From: Bacteroidota bacterium | GTDB taxonomy: Bacteria; Bacteroidota; Bacteroidia; Bacteroidales; Prolixibacteraceae | Assembly: GCA_023251435.1 (NCBI GenBank) | Contig: JAHEYU010000034.1 | Location: 1,747-63,482, forward strand | Length of the DNA: 61,736 nt | Reading direction: 5' to 3' | The notes under the pieces: model-generated | What the model was told of the DNA's origin: nothing | The model's input: only the letters and a program-made list of their open reading frames with translations | Databases searched by the model: none | Position numbers and translations under genes: made by a program | Part shown: positions 24,174 through 33,059 of the stretch, one piece after another | How the letters are laid out: each line of letters starts with the position of its first letter | Position numbering within the stretch: the stretch's first letter is position 1

Positions 24174-24815
24174 ATGAGAACACCAAAACATATTGGAATA
24201 ATACCCGATGGGAACAGAAGATGGGCAGAAGAAAAAAAAATGACAAAAGAAAAGGGTTATGAAAATGGTTTGGATCCAGGTTTGGAACTTTTTAAATTGT
24301 GCAAAGAGGTTGGAATCAAAGAAGTAACTTATTATGGATTTACTACTGATAATGTGAAAAGGCCGGTAAAACAGCGTGAAGCCTTCACCAAAGCCTGTGT
24401 AAATGCAGTCAATATTTTGTCAGAAGAAGAAGCTGAATTATTGGTTGTTGGAGATTTTGAATCGCCGATGTTTCCCAAAGAGTTGAACAAATATACCACT
24501 CGACAGACCTTCGGAAATGGAGGTATTAAAGTAAATTTTTTAGTTAACTATGGTTGGGAATGGGACTTAAATAATTTAAAACTGGCTGATTCTGCTAAAA
24601 AAAACATCACCAGTAATATTAAATCCTTTGATGTTTCCAGAATAGATCTGATTATACGTTGGGGTGGTCGACGCCGCTTAAGTGGTTTTCTGCCAGTACA
24701 ATCTATTTATTCAGATTTCTATGTTTTGGATGACTATTGGCCCGATTTTAATCCAGAACATTTTTATAACGCATTAAAATGGTACAACGATCAGGATGTC
24801 ACATTGGGAGGATAG
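24174..24815 (+). CDS. Undecaprenyl-diphosphate-synthase-like Z-prenyltransferase
   Basis: The 213-residue protein carries the signature of cis-prenyltransferases. IIPDGNRRWAEE holds the catalytic Asp (residue 12) and the phosphate-binding Arg pair. LVNYGWEWD lies near 122, and RWGGRRRLSGFLPVQSIYSD ending in YWPDF is near 163-190. In canonical UppS the second block reads RTSGE.R.SNFLLWQ; here GGRRR replaces SGE. The protein is also about 30-40 residues shorter than usual. It may make a shorter or different polyprenyl chain, or be a paralogue of altered function. It follows bfr by 27 bases with a GGAAGG ribosome site. Confidence 0.8.
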   Translation: MRTPKHIGIIPDGNRRWAEEKKMTKEKGYENGLDPGLELFKLCKEVGIKEVTYYGFTTDNVKRPVKQREAFTKACVNAVNILSEEEAELLVVGDFESPMFPKELNKYTTRQTFGNGGIKVNFLVNYGWEWDLNNLKLADSAKKNITSNIKSFDVSRIDLIIRWGGRRRLSGFLPVQSIYSDFYVLDDYWPDFNPEHFYNALKWYNDQDVTLGG

Positions 24816-24956
24816 CAAGAATTGAATACGTATGATTTTTATCTAAAGCAATGCCATCATTAGCGTCTATATCAAAAATTGATTTCCCATATAAAGTTAA
24901 ACTAAAGTATTGCTAATTAAATACGGCAGCACAAGTTCAAAATAAAACAGATTACC

Positions 24957-25628
24957 ATGAAGCAACATCTTGTAAAAATCAAATCTATTAAACACGTCAC
25001 TCACGATGTTTTACAAATTGTAACAGAAAGACCTCAGAAGTACAACTTCACCCCCGGACAGGCTACCGAAATTGCAATAAACAAAGACGGCTGGACGGAT
25101 GAAAAAAGGCCATTTACTTTCACTTCCTTACCCGAGAACGATTTTCTTGAGTTTACCATCAAAACTTATCCAACACACAAGGGAGTAACAAACGAACTTC
25201 TGCAGCTAGGCAAAAATGACGAACTGATTCTGCACGATGTTTTTGGCGCAATCGAATACAAAGGCGAAGGCGTATTTATTGCAGGAGGCGCAGGAGTCAC
25301 ACCGTTTATTTGCATTTTCAGGTACCTCCAATCCAAAAATGAGACAAATGGGAACAAGCTGATTTTCGCCAACAAAACAAAAAATGACATCATACTGGCC
25401 TTGGAATTTAAAGAGCTGCTGGGAGAAAATTTCATCAACATTTTATCTGATGAGCTAACCGGTGAATATGCTCACGGACAAATAGATGAAGAATTTTTAA
25501 AAGAAAACATTGCCGGTTTCGACCAGCAGTATTATATATGCGGCCCTCCTCCTATGATGGATGCAATACAAACGCAACTGGCATTGCTCGGTATCGATAA
25601 AAAAGCAATTACAGTAGAAAATCTATAA
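24957..25628 (+). CDS. Ferredoxin/flavodoxin-NADP reductase-like protein
   Basis: The 223-residue flavoprotein has the FNR-family layout. RPFTFTSLPENDFLEF (about 45) binds FAD, and GEGVFIAGGAGVTPFICIFRYL (about 100-120) starts the NAD(P)-binding domain. YICGPPPMMDAIQTQL (about 198-213) is the conserved C-terminal block. It has no iron-sulfur domain, so it would pass electrons from or to a separate carrier. The 140 bases before it hold no operator of either type and nothing else I can name. It may be transcribed from the bfr promoter. An alpha/beta hydrolase gene follows after a short 'gtcggaag' repeat. Confidence 0.85.
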   Translation: MKQHLVKIKSIKHVTHDVLQIVTERPQKYNFTPGQATEIAINKDGWTDEKRPFTFTSLPENDFLEFTIKTYPTHKGVTNELLQLGKNDELILHDVFGAIEYKGEGVFIAGGAGVTPFICIFRYLQSKNETNGNKLIFANKTKNDIILALEFKELLGENFINILSDELTGEYAHGQIDEEFLKENIAGFDQQYYICGPPPMMDAIQTQLALLGIDKKAITVENL

Positions 25629-25695
25629 AAGAGAGACGAAAGTCGGAAGATTATTTCGGTGTTCCGGCTTCCACCAAAAATTTAAAATCACAACT

Positions 25696-26520
25696 ATGCG
25701 AAACAAAGGAACAAACATTAAAATAACGGTAAAAAATCAAACAATAAGCTACAACGACGAGGGACCAAACGCTGCACCTGTTATCATTCTAATTCATGGA
25801 TTTCCATTCGATAAATCAATGTGGAACGATCAAATGGAAATGCTGACAGAAAATTTCAGGGTGATTGCGTATGATATCCGCGGGTTTGGAAACTCCGAGG
25901 CCGGAACCTACGATTTCACGGTTGAACTTTTCGTAAGCGATCTGCTCGGCCTGATGGATGCCCTCAAAATTGAAAAAGCCATGCTGTGTGGCTTGTCTAT
26001 GGGAGGATACATTGCCTTGAATGCGATTGAAAATTACCCGAAACGATTCATCGGTTTAATACTTTGTGATACCAGTTGTGTGGCCGATACGCCCGAAGCT
26101 GTAGAAAAAAGGATGGTAACCATTGAGAAGATCGATAAATATGGGATAGAACTATTTGCAAATGAAAGCATTAAAAATCTTTTTTCTCCTATATCTTTTG
26201 TTATAAATCAGGAAAAAATTGCAGTAGTAAAAGAGATGATTTTGAAGACTCCCGTGAAAACGCTTTCGGCCACATTGCTTGCGTTGACAAAGCGGAAAGA
26301 AACCTGCAACAAACTGGCCGAAATAAAAGTGCCAGTGCTGATAATAGTTGGCGAAGACGATAAAATAACTCCTCCTGTTGCTGCAAGGCAAATGCATAAA
26401 AATATCAAAAGTTCAATCCTGAATGTTATTGAAAATGCAGGGCATTTAAGCAACATCGAGAATTCTTACGAATTCAATATCTGCCTCGAAAAATTTCTTA
26501 AAACAGTAAGATTAAAATAA
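25696..26520 (+). CDS. Alpha/beta hydrolase (first of two)
   Basis: The 274-residue protein shows the alpha/beta-hydrolase core. LIHGFPFDKSMW gives the oxyanion loop (about 31), and the nucleophile elbow GLSMGG has Ser at about 101. The acid sits in GEDDKITP (about 221) and His in ENAGHLSNIE (about 250). The oxyanion sequence and length resemble esterases and 3-oxoadipate enol-lactonase-like enzymes. Substrate unknown. No signal peptide. The next gene starts one base after its stop. Confidence 0.87.
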   Translation: MRNKGTNIKITVKNQTISYNDEGPNAAPVIILIHGFPFDKSMWNDQMEMLTENFRVIAYDIRGFGNSEAGTYDFTVELFVSDLLGLMDALKIEKAMLCGLSMGGYIALNAIENYPKRFIGLILCDTSCVADTPEAVEKRMVTIEKIDKYGIELFANESIKNLFSPISFVINQEKIAVVKEMILKTPVKTLSATLLALTKRKETCNKLAEIKVPVLIIVGEDDKITPPVAARQMHKNIKSSILNVIENAGHLSNIENSYEFNICLEKFLKTVRLK

Positions 26521-26521
26521 A

Positions 26522-26749
26522 ATGACAAACGAAGAAATTGAAAAGGATTTAAACTCCAAAATCCTGAAAGTTACCATGACAATCAAGGAGCAATATCCCG
26601 AATTGTCAGGTTTTTTGGAAGAAATGCCTGCAACAATCCCATCAGAAGAAAATGTGGAAATTACGCTAAAGAATTTAAGCGCTTATTACGAATCGCTGAA
26701 TTCAATGTTGAGTAAATACAAATCGGAACATCCGAAAAGCTCAAAATAA
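26522..26749 (+). CDS. 75-residue helical protein of unknown function
   Basis: I do not recognise the family. The protein is acidic at the start (TNEEIEKDLNSKI), has the central segment EQYPELSGFLEEMPATIPS, and ends in a helix (LKNLSAYYESLNSMLSKYK) with a basic tail. It looks like a small helical soluble protein. It starts one base after the first alpha/beta-hydrolase gene and 52 bases before a second, so the three form a unit. A partner or regulator role for the hydrolases is only positional inference. Confidence 0.65.
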   Translation: MTNEEIEKDLNSKILKVTMTIKEQYPELSGFLEEMPATIPSEENVEITLKNLSAYYESLNSMLSKYKSEHPKSSK

Positions 26750-26800
26750 AAATGATTTATCTGGTTCGACCAAATTTCATCAATAGTTTAAAATTAAATC

Positions 26801-27652
26801 ATGGAAGATATCAAAGAAAAAACTCATGCCGGCAAGTGCAGGGCTGAATACATTAAAGTAGAAACGAATGTAAACCTTCATATTACAGATGCAGGCGAAG
26901 GCAAACCCATTGTTTTAATACATGGCTGGCCGTTAAGCGACGAAATGTACGAGTACCAGTACAACGATCTGGTAAATAGCAATTTCCGCGTTATTGGAAT
27001 CACACTGAGGGGTTTTGGCAAATCAGACAAACCTTTTGGTGCCTACAATTACGATGTACATGCACTGGATATCAAGCGGGTTTTGGATAAGCTGGATATC
27101 AAAGATGCAATGTTGGCTGGCTTTTCAATGGGTGGTGCAATTGCTGTAAGGTTTGTATCGGCATACAATGAAGCACAGGTATCTAAATTGGTTTTGGCCG
27201 GAGCTGCAGTTCCGATTTGGACACAACGCGAAGATTTTCCTTACAATCTGCCACAAAGCGCAGTTGACGACCTGATTAAATTGAATTACAAAGACCGCCC
27301 AAAACTGTTGGCAGATTTTGCAAAGATATTTTCGGCTACCGAAACTGCATTGAACGATGGAATTGGCAATTGGCTAAATGGCATCGGTCTGAGTGCGTCG
27401 TCGCATGCAACGGCAGAATGCCTGGTCGCCTTGCGCGATACAGACCTAAGACCTGATCTGGCAAAAATCACCATTCCGACTTTGATCCTGCATGGCAAAA
27501 AAGACAAAATATGCTCGTTCGATCTTGCTGAACAGATGAAAGCCGGAATCACTGATTCACATCTGGTTGCTTTCGAAAAAAGCGGACATAGCCTGTTTCT
27601 GGAAGAAACCAAAAAGTTCAATTCTGAACTGATCAAGTTTGCAAAGAAATAA
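26801..27652 (+). CDS. Alpha/beta hydrolase (second of two)
   Basis: The 283-residue protein has an oxyanion segment LIHGWPLSDEMY (about 39), nucleophile elbow GFSMGG with Ser near 108, an acid in HGKKDKICSFD near 229, and His in EKSGHSLFLEE near 258. The HGWPLS and 'D...Y..FADDL'-like arrangement resembles non-haem chloroperoxidase/arylesterase-type hydrolases, which can have perhydrolase activity; actual substrate unknown. It is not a recent duplicate of the hydrolase at 25696. It closes the unit; motif B site 5 follows. Confidence 0.87.
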   Translation: MEDIKEKTHAGKCRAEYIKVETNVNLHITDAGEGKPIVLIHGWPLSDEMYEYQYNDLVNSNFRVIGITLRGFGKSDKPFGAYNYDVHALDIKRVLDKLDIKDAMLAGFSMGGAIAVRFVSAYNEAQVSKLVLAGAAVPIWTQREDFPYNLPQSAVDDLIKLNYKDRPKLLADFAKIFSATETALNDGIGNWLNGIGLSASSHATAECLVALRDTDLRPDLAKITIPTLILHGKKDKICSFDLAEQMKAGITDSHLVAFEKSGHSLFLEETKKFNSELIKFAKK

Positions 27653-27689
27653 ACGATAAAGTTTAAATCTATAAGTTATTTCTTTTATG

Positions 27690-27825
27690 ATTGTCCGTTT
27701 GCATACCTATTTGGCATTTTGCGTCAGTCAGTTGTGGTCATTATTGTCATTAAGTTGTCATTTCCTGACAACTTAATGACTACCAAATGACAATTGAATG
27801 ACTTTTATGACATTGGGTAAATTAA
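27690..27825 (+). promoter_or_regulatory. Motif B phased array, site 5 (upstream of AI-2E gene)
   Basis: GTCA at 27727, 27737, 27746 and 27757; TGAC at 27766, 27777, 27788, 27799 and 27808. The centre is a perfect 15-bp inverted repeat, GTCATTAAGTTGTCA and TGACAACTTAATGAC, around TTTCC. The array ends in CATTGGGTAA, whose TTG could be a -33 element for a TATATTTT -7 box near 27835. This is the most regular copy. Confidence 0.85.
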
Positions 27826-27867
27826 GGATATCCATATATATTTTTTACTGTCTGTTTCAAAAAAACA

Positions 27868-28980
27868 ATGATGCACCTGTCGTTTCAAAAGATGTTTTAT
27901 GCAATCGCCACAGTATTTGCGCTTTTTGCAATACTGGTTTTAGCTAAAACTATTCTCATTCCGCTTAGTATTGCTTTACTTATTTCGTTTATACTTTTAC
28001 CGTTGGCAAAAAAGTTTGAGACATGGAAAATCAACAAAGAATTTGCTGCGTTTCTTTCCATTTTCTCTGTAATTCTAATAATTGTAGGGGTTGTTTACTT
28101 TTTTTCAACTCAGATTATTACGCTATCGAAAGAATTCACTGATTTTCAGGATAGGATTATCAACGCTTTTGCAGATGTTACAGTTTATATTAACAACAAC
28201 GTGAGTTTTGTTGAAAACCTTGAAAAGGATGAACTTTTTAACCGGATGAAAGTATGGCTTACTAATTCAACAGGACTTTTGGTAAGCAAAACCGTTAACA
28301 GCACAGCAACATTCATGGCCGGATTGATGGCAACAATTGTATTTATTTTTCTTTTCCTCATTTACAGAGATGGATTGACACATGCATTTCTGGCTTTTTC
28401 GCCCGAAAACAAAAGGCCACAGGTTTTAAAAATGTTTAAATCGGTACAGCAGGTTGGACAAAAATATCTGTTTGGAATGCTATTTCTTACCGTTGTTATT
28501 GGATTAGCCAACAGTTTTGGATTAATGTTAATTGGCATCGACAATCCCTTCCTTTTCGGATTTTTAGGAGCTGCACTGGCCATTATCCCATACATTGGGA
28601 CTGCAATGGGAGCTGTAATTCCGATTATTTATGCTTTTGTATCTTACGATTCTCTTTGGATGGCAGCGGCTGTAGCCATTTTATTTTGGTTTATTCAATT
28701 GGTTTCCGATAATTTTTTAACGCCAAGAATTGTGGGCGGAAGTTTAAAAATTAATGCTTTAACAGCCATTCTGAGTTTGTTTATTGGTGCAGCTGTGTGG
28801 GGCCTGGCTGGCATGATTCTGTTTTTGCCGTTTACCGCCATGTTAAGGGTTATTTGCGAAGAATTTGAAGAGCTTAAGCCAGTTGCGTTAATCATGGGTG
28901 AGCAAAATAATAATGAAAGCGATGGCAATGGAAAAATTTCAGTTTGGTGGGGAAAAATAAAAAAGCGGTTTTCGAAATAA
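27868..28980 (+). CDS. AI-2E family transporter (PerM/TqsA-like)
   Basis: The 370-residue membrane protein has the family layout. Two N-terminal helix pairs come first. A periplasmic or cytoplasmic helical insert (about 90-150) follows, then GQKYLFGMLFLTVVIGLANSFG, GIDNPFLFGFLGAALAIIPYIG and WFIQLVSDNFLTPRIVGGSL, the conserved block near 285. The C-terminal tail (about 330-370) is charged and cytoplasmic. Substrates in this family range from autoinducer-2 to ions and are not predictable. The gene is directly under motif B site 5 and appears monocistronic, as motif A site 8 follows. Confidence 0.9.
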   Translation: MMHLSFQKMFYAIATVFALFAILVLAKTILIPLSIALLISFILLPLAKKFETWKINKEFAAFLSIFSVILIIVGVVYFFSTQIITLSKEFTDFQDRIINAFADVTVYINNNVSFVENLEKDELFNRMKVWLTNSTGLLVSKTVNSTATFMAGLMATIVFIFLFLIYRDGLTHAFLAFSPENKRPQVLKMFKSVQQVGQKYLFGMLFLTVVIGLANSFGLMLIGIDNPFLFGFLGAALAIIPYIGTAMGAVIPIIYAFVSYDSLWMAAAVAILFWFIQLVSDNFLTPRIVGGSLKINALTAILSLFIGAAVWGLAGMILFLPFTAMLRVICEEFEELKPVALIMGEQNNNESDGNGKISVWWGKIKKRFSK

Positions 28981-28997
28981 ACTGATTACCCATTTAG

Positions 28998-29064
28998 ATG
29001 TGTGATTGATGTAAACTTTTAAAAAAGTTGTGTAACAATTATCATGTCAAAGCCCTAAACTTTG
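28998..29064 (+). promoter_or_regulatory. Motif A operator/promoter, site 8
   Basis: ATGTGTGATTGATGTAA with boxes at 29010-29014 and 29031-29035 (21 bp), then TAAACTTTG with TTTG at 29061-29064, 25 bases after the second box. It sets the start of the next gene at 29101 rather than 29062. Confidence 0.78.
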
Positions 29065-29100
29065 CACTTTCAATATTCACTAATTAAAAAGAAAATTATA

Positions 29101-29709
29101 ATGGCAGAAATTAAAATTGAACAGAAAAAGCAGGTTTGGCCTTGGATTTTGGTAGGACTTGTTATTGCAGCATTGGTTATTTATTTTCTGATGTTTCGCG
29201 ATAGCGACAATGTCAATACAGCAGAGGTAGTTACTGAAAAAGACTACATTTCCGGTACGAACGAAAGTAACCTTTTGGATGTGAAAGAGAATAACAGCAC
29301 AGTGGCAGCTTTTATAAGTTTTGTGGAAAACGATACCAACAGGGCTAGCCTTGATTATGCTTACACCAACGAAGCGTTTTCAAAATTAACGGCTGCAACA
29401 AATGCAATGGCTGAAGAAATTGGTTATGATGTTAGCGCAGATTTGGATAAGGCTAAAGAATCGACATCGCTTATTGCCAAAGAAACGTTTGAATCTTCGA
29501 AGGCCAAAAACATCAGAAATGCGACTGATTTATCAACCACATCACTGCAGAACATGCAATTGGCTAAATATCCAGGTTTGTCAGATGAAGTTGAAGAATT
29601 AAAACTTGCTTCAGCCGCAATTGATCCTTTGGCTATTACACTTGAACAGAAAGATGCAGTGAAGAATTACTTTGCAAAAGCTGCTGACCTACTTAAAAAA
29701 ATGAATTAA
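29101..29709 (+). CDS. Single-pass membrane protein with helical extracytoplasmic domain
   Basis: From ATG 29101 the product is 202 residues. It has a short basic cytoplasmic head (EIKIEQKKQ), one helix (VWPWILVGLVIAALVIYFLM, about 11-30) and an acidic helical domain outside. The segment ...STVAAFISFVENDTNR..LDYAYTNEAFSKLTAATNAMAEE (abridged) looks like a helical bundle. An upstream in-frame TTG overlaps the -7 box and is rejected. I do not recognise a named family. It is the first gene after motif A site 8; a PRC-barrel gene follows 21 bases later. Confidence 0.65.
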   Translation: MAEIKIEQKKQVWPWILVGLVIAALVIYFLMFRDSDNVNTAEVVTEKDYISGTNESNLLDVKENNSTVAAFISFVENDTNRASLDYAYTNEAFSKLTAATNAMAEEIGYDVSADLDKAKESTSLIAKETFESSKAKNIRNATDLSTTSLQNMQLAKYPGLSDEVEELKLASAAIDPLAITLEQKDAVKNYFAKAADLLKKMN

Positions 29710-29730
29710 TAATACATAAAAAATAAAAAA

Positions 29731-30255
29731 ATGACAGAAACAAATAAAAATCTTTTTAATCTGGATGAATTATCAGGTTATAAAGTGGCCGAAGATTACA
29801 GTGATGTAAGGGGTTGGGATGTAAAAGATACAAATAATCGCACCATTGGAAAAGTGGAACATTTACTGGTAAATAAAATTGCCGAACGAGTAGTTTATCT
29901 TGATGTTGAAGTTGATGAAGAATTGATTGAAAATGGGAATGACACCTATGAAACCCCGGTGAGCGACGGTGTGCATCAGTTTCTAAACAAGGATGGGGAA
30001 AATCACCTGATTATTCCCATTGGGATGGCATTTATAGATGATAAGAATAAACAGGTAATTACCAATCAAATTGACAGATCGACCTTTTCCAGAGCCAAAA
30101 GATTCAGAAAGGGAGATGTACCTGATTTTGATTACGAATTAAATTTAGTACGCCATTACAAGGGAGACAACACAATTTCTGGTTCGAATACTGTTAACGA
30201 GTTTTATAATCGTGAAGAATTTAAAAATAGTTTTCCTCGCAGAGAAAGGGAATAA
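29731..30255 (+). CDS. PRC-barrel domain protein
   Basis: The 174-residue soluble protein has a PRC-barrel-like domain: VRGWDVKDTNNRTIGKVEHL then VNKIAERVVYLDVEVD (about 27-70). A second similar block (LIIPIGMAFIDDKNKQVI, about 90-110) and a polar tail with RREF-like basic ends follow. Stand-alone PRC-barrel proteins with this double layout occur in stress-gene clusters and may bind RNA or membranes; function unknown. It forms an operon with the membrane protein upstream, and is followed by a strong terminator. Confidence 0.82.
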   Translation: MTETNKNLFNLDELSGYKVAEDYSDVRGWDVKDTNNRTIGKVEHLLVNKIAERVVYLDVEVDEELIENGNDTYETPVSDGVHQFLNKDGENHLIIPIGMAFIDDKNKQVITNQIDRSTFSRAKRFRKGDVPDFDYELNLVRHYKGDNTISGSNTVNEFYNREEFKNSFPRRERE

Positions 30256-30326
30256 ATGGGATCTATTCAGGAGCTCCTGACGGCAGATAAGGCGTCATGT
30301 CTTTCACTTTATAGGTCGTCACATCA

Positions 30327-30364
30327 GATAACATCCTGAAGTTTTCAGGATGTTATCCTTTTTT
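30327..30364 (+). terminator. Strong rho-independent terminator
   Basis: GATAACATCCTGAA (30327-30340) pairs with TTCAGGATGTTATC (30344-30357) around a tight loop, followed by CTTTTTT. It ends the PRC-barrel operon. The remaining sequence to 30511 has neither motif A nor B. Confidence 0.9.
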
Positions 30365-30511
30365 AAAACCGTGTCAAGCAATTGGAAGAATCACAATTAA
30401 TTCTCCGGTGAAAATCTAGTTTAATGGTATGCCCTTTGTTATTGACATTTATCTTCTGCAGAAAATATTTAAACAGTTTTCAATTTTTAAAATCATTAAA
30501 ATCAAAAACAC

Positions 30512-31027
30512 ATGAAATCAAAAATTAATAGTATCTATTTGTTGGTGGCATTTTCAATCCTTGTTTTTACCGGATGTAAAGGAAAAGACGGGGACGACGG
30601 ACTTGATGGCCTCGATGCCACTGTTTATTATTCCGAATGGATTACTCCATCGGCCTGGTCGGGTAATTCAGGCGATTGGTATTTCAGTGTTGATGCTCCA
30701 GATTTAACGGCCGATATTGTAGAGAGTGGCGTAATTCTGGCCTACGTTTCGCTGGATGGCGATATCTACGAATCAAAGGCAGTGAGACCTTTACCCGCTT
30801 ATGCCGTTGGGGCAAACTGGGATTTCTTAATTCCGGATTACGAAATTATAGAGTTCACTTCTGATATGATTTCACAACCGGTTACAACAGGCAATAACTT
30901 TAGGTTTATTGCATTTCCGGGTAATACCCAAACATTAAAATCGGCATCAATGAAAAACATCAGTGAAAAAGAGCTTAGAAGTATGCCGTACAAAGACGTT
31001 TGTAAATTATTCAATATCCCGGAATAA
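30512..31027 (+). CDS. Lipoprotein of unknown function
   Basis: The 171-residue lipoprotein has a signal with lipobox VFTGC at residue 22, then a very short collagen-like stretch (GKDGDDGLDGLDA). A beta-rich body with many aromatic residues follows (YYSEWITPSAW, DWYFSVDAPDL, FRFIAFPGNTQTLKSA). It ends in the helix SEKELRSMPYKDVCKLFNIP. Similar lipoproteins are frequent in Bacteroidota and lack a known role. It has an ordinary upstream region without either operator, one of the few genes here that is outside the two motif groups. Confidence 0.7.
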   Translation: MKSKINSIYLLVAFSILVFTGCKGKDGDDGLDGLDATVYYSEWITPSAWSGNSGDWYFSVDAPDLTADIVESGVILAYVSLDGDIYESKAVRPLPAYAVGANWDFLIPDYEIIEFTSDMISQPVTTGNNFRFIAFPGNTQTLKSASMKNISEKELRSMPYKDVCKLFNIPE

Positions 31028-31040
31028 CACCAAATACCGG

Positions 31041-31328
31041 TTACTTTTCGAAAATCATGTCGATGGTTTTGGCCAGATCGAAGTCTAGTTGGGTAATTCC
31101 TTTGGCTTCGTGATTGGTCAAAGATATGCTTACTTTATTGTATGAATTGCTCCAATCCGGATGATGGTTCAATTTCTCGGCAACCAATGCAATTGCAGTC
31201 ATAAACGAAAAGGCTTCGACAAATGATTTGAATTTAAAATCCCTTTGAAGGGTATTCATTTCAAATGTCCAGTCTTTTAAATGTCCGGTCAGAAATTCTT
31301 TAACTTCTTGTTCTGAGAATGGTTTCAT
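31041..31328 (-). CDS. 4a-hydroxytetrahydrobiopterin dehydratase
   Basis: This enzyme (pterin-4a-carbinolamine dehydratase) regenerates pterin cofactor after aromatic amino-acid hydroxylation. The 95-residue sequence has the family signature AEKLNHHPDWSNSYNKVSIS near 50-70, with both active-site histidines and the PDW motif, and ends TQLDFDLAKTIDMIFEK. Length is normal. It is convergent with the lipoprotein gene (13 bases apart) and divergent from fumC. No operator of type A or B is visible at its 5' end. Confidence 0.93.
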   Translation of the reverse strand: MKPFSEQEVKEFLTGHLKDWTFEMNTLQRDFKFKSFVEAFSFMTAIALVAEKLNHHPDWSNSYNKVSISLTNHEAKGITQLDFDLAKTIDMIFEK

Positions 31329-31501
31329 AGCTTCATTTTTTTAGAAAATTCAGAATAAATAAAAGGGGCTGCTTTATGCCTTATAATCCTTGCAAACTAC
31401 GAACAACTTCGGAGATTAATTTGTTCAGGATAAATGACTTGCAAATGCAATAGGTTATAAAAAGTATTAATTGCCGTGTTTTTCAGAAAAAAACGAAAAT
31501 C

Positions 31502-32896
31502 ATGAACTTCAGAATAGAAACCGACACCATGGGCAAGGTTGAAGTACCTGCCGATAAATACTGGGGCGCACAAACTCAGCGTTCTTTGCAGAATTTCCGC
31601 ATTGGCCATGCTGCGTCTATGCCCATTGAAATTATTCATGCGTTTGGTTATTTGAAAAAAGCAGCCGCCGTAACGAACCATAAACTCGGTTTATTAACCG
31701 CCGATAAAATGGAAATCATCTCGCAGGTGTGCGATGAAATTACTTCAGGAAGACTTGACGACCAATTTCCTTTGGTTATCTGGCAAACGGGTTCCGGAAC
31801 GCACACCAATATGAATTGCAACGAGGTAATTGCAAACCGGTCGCATGTTTTACTGGGTAACAAATTGGGCGAGGGTAACAGGTTGGTTCATCCGAACGAT
31901 GATGTAAATATGTCGCAATCGTCAAACGATACTTTCCCAACAGCAATGCACATTGCAGCCTACCGTAAAATTGTTGAATATACCATTCCGGCAATAGAAA
32001 AACTGAGAAATACGCTGGCTGCAAAATCAATTGTAATGGCCGAAATCGTTAAAATCGGTCGTACCCATTTTATGGATGCAACCCCTATTTCGCTCGGACA
32101 GGAATTCTCAGGTTATGTGTCGCAACTGTCGCACGGTATAAAAGCATTGAGAAATACTTTGCCTCACCTTTCGGAATTGGCAATGGGTGGAAGTGCTGTT
32201 GGAACAGGGCTGAATACTCCAAAAGGTTATGACCTTGAAGTTGCCGCTACCATTGCGCGATTAACAAACCTGCCGTTTATTACTGCCGAAAACAAGTTCG
32301 AATCGTTAGCTGCAAATGATGCCATTGTTGAAACGCACGGGGCAATCAAGCAACTGGCCGTTAGCCTGATGAAAATTGCAAACGACATCAGGATGCTGGC
32401 TTCAGGCCCCCGTTCCGGAATTGGCGAAATAACTATTCCGGCAAACGAACCAGGGTCATCCATCATGCCGGGAAAAGTAAACCCAACCCAAATAGAGGCA
32501 CTCACCATGGTTTGTGTCCAGATCATGGGGAACGATACAACCATCTCGATCGCAGGTTCGACCGGGCACTTCGAGCTAAATGTTTTTAAACCTGTCATGA
32601 TAAATGCCCTTTTGCAATCGGCCACACTTATTGCCGATGCCTGCCAGTCGTTCAACAATCATTGTGTCAATGGAATAGAACCAAATCAAGAACGAATTGA
32701 AGAAAACCTCCGTAATTCACTGATGCTTGTTACTGCATTAAACCCTCATATTGGTTATGAAAATGCTGCACGAATTGCAAAAAAGGCTTACGCCGAAAAC
32801 ACAAGTTTGAAAGAATCTGCTTTAAAATCGCGCCTTTTAACTGAACAGCAATTTGATGAATGGGTTGTTCCACGCGATATGATCGGGCCTAAATGA
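31502..32896 (+). CDS. fumC: Class II fumarate hydratase
   Basis: The enzyme interconverts fumarate and malate in the TCA cycle. The 464-residue sequence has the full FumC pattern: [24 protein letters not shown] at the start (abridged), [13 protein letters not shown] near 100, and [11 protein letters not shown] near 140. [12 protein letters not shown] is near 200, and the superfamily signature [13 protein letters not shown] near 318 holds the catalytic Ser loop. Class II (oxygen-stable) fumarase is used when iron-sulfur fumarases are damaged, which would suit its stress-gene surroundings, but it lacks a motif A or B promoter. Confidence 0.97.
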   Translation: MNFRIETDTMGKVEVPADKYWGAQTQRSLQNFRIGHAASMPIEIIHAFGYLKKAAAVTNHKLGLLTADKMEIISQVCDEITSGRLDDQFPLVIWQTGSGTHTNMNCNEVIANRSHVLLGNKLGEGNRLVHPNDDVNMSQSSNDTFPTAMHIAAYRKIVEYTIPAIEKLRNTLAAKSIVMAEIVKIGRTHFMDATPISLGQEFSGYVSQLSHGIKALRNTLPHLSELAMGGSAVGTGLNTPKGYDLEVAATIARLTNLPFITAENKFESLAANDAIVETHGAIKQLAVSLMKIANDIRMLASGPRSGIGEITIPANEPGSSIMPGKVNPTQIEALTMVCVQIMGNDTTISIAGSTGHFELNVFKPVMINALLQSATLIADACQSFNNHCVNGIEPNQERIEENLRNSLMLVTALNPHIGYENAARIAKKAYAENTSLKESALKSRLLTEQQFDEWVVPRDMIGPK

Positions 32897-32927
32897 ATCG
32901 GATTTATCCTGCTATTCTACTCTCTAA

Positions 32928-32995
32928 ATGTGTGAATGATGTAACTTATTGCCAAAGTTTTGTAACCCTTGGCACAAGCAAACTATTTATCTTTA
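32928..32995 (+). promoter_or_regulatory. Motif A operator/promoter, site 9 (baeRF-CbpM-TamB unit)
   Basis: ATGTGTGAATGATGTAAC with boxes at 32940-32944 and 32961-32965 (21 bp), then TATCTTTA with TTTA at 32992-32995, 26 bases after the second box. This copy is closest to the consensus. Confidence 0.82.
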
Positions 32996-33059
32996 TCATG
33001 CTATTAATATATAGGCAAAACTGCTCCGCCAGCCGCGGCATTTATATAAAAAACCAATA

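Noticed and set aside
27746-27780. Motif B site 5 hairpin as an ordinary terminator of the hydrolase gene
   Set aside because: The perfect stem lacks a following T-run, the other motif B copies do not keep the pairing, and all copies lie upstream of genes with conserved 10-11 bp phasing.
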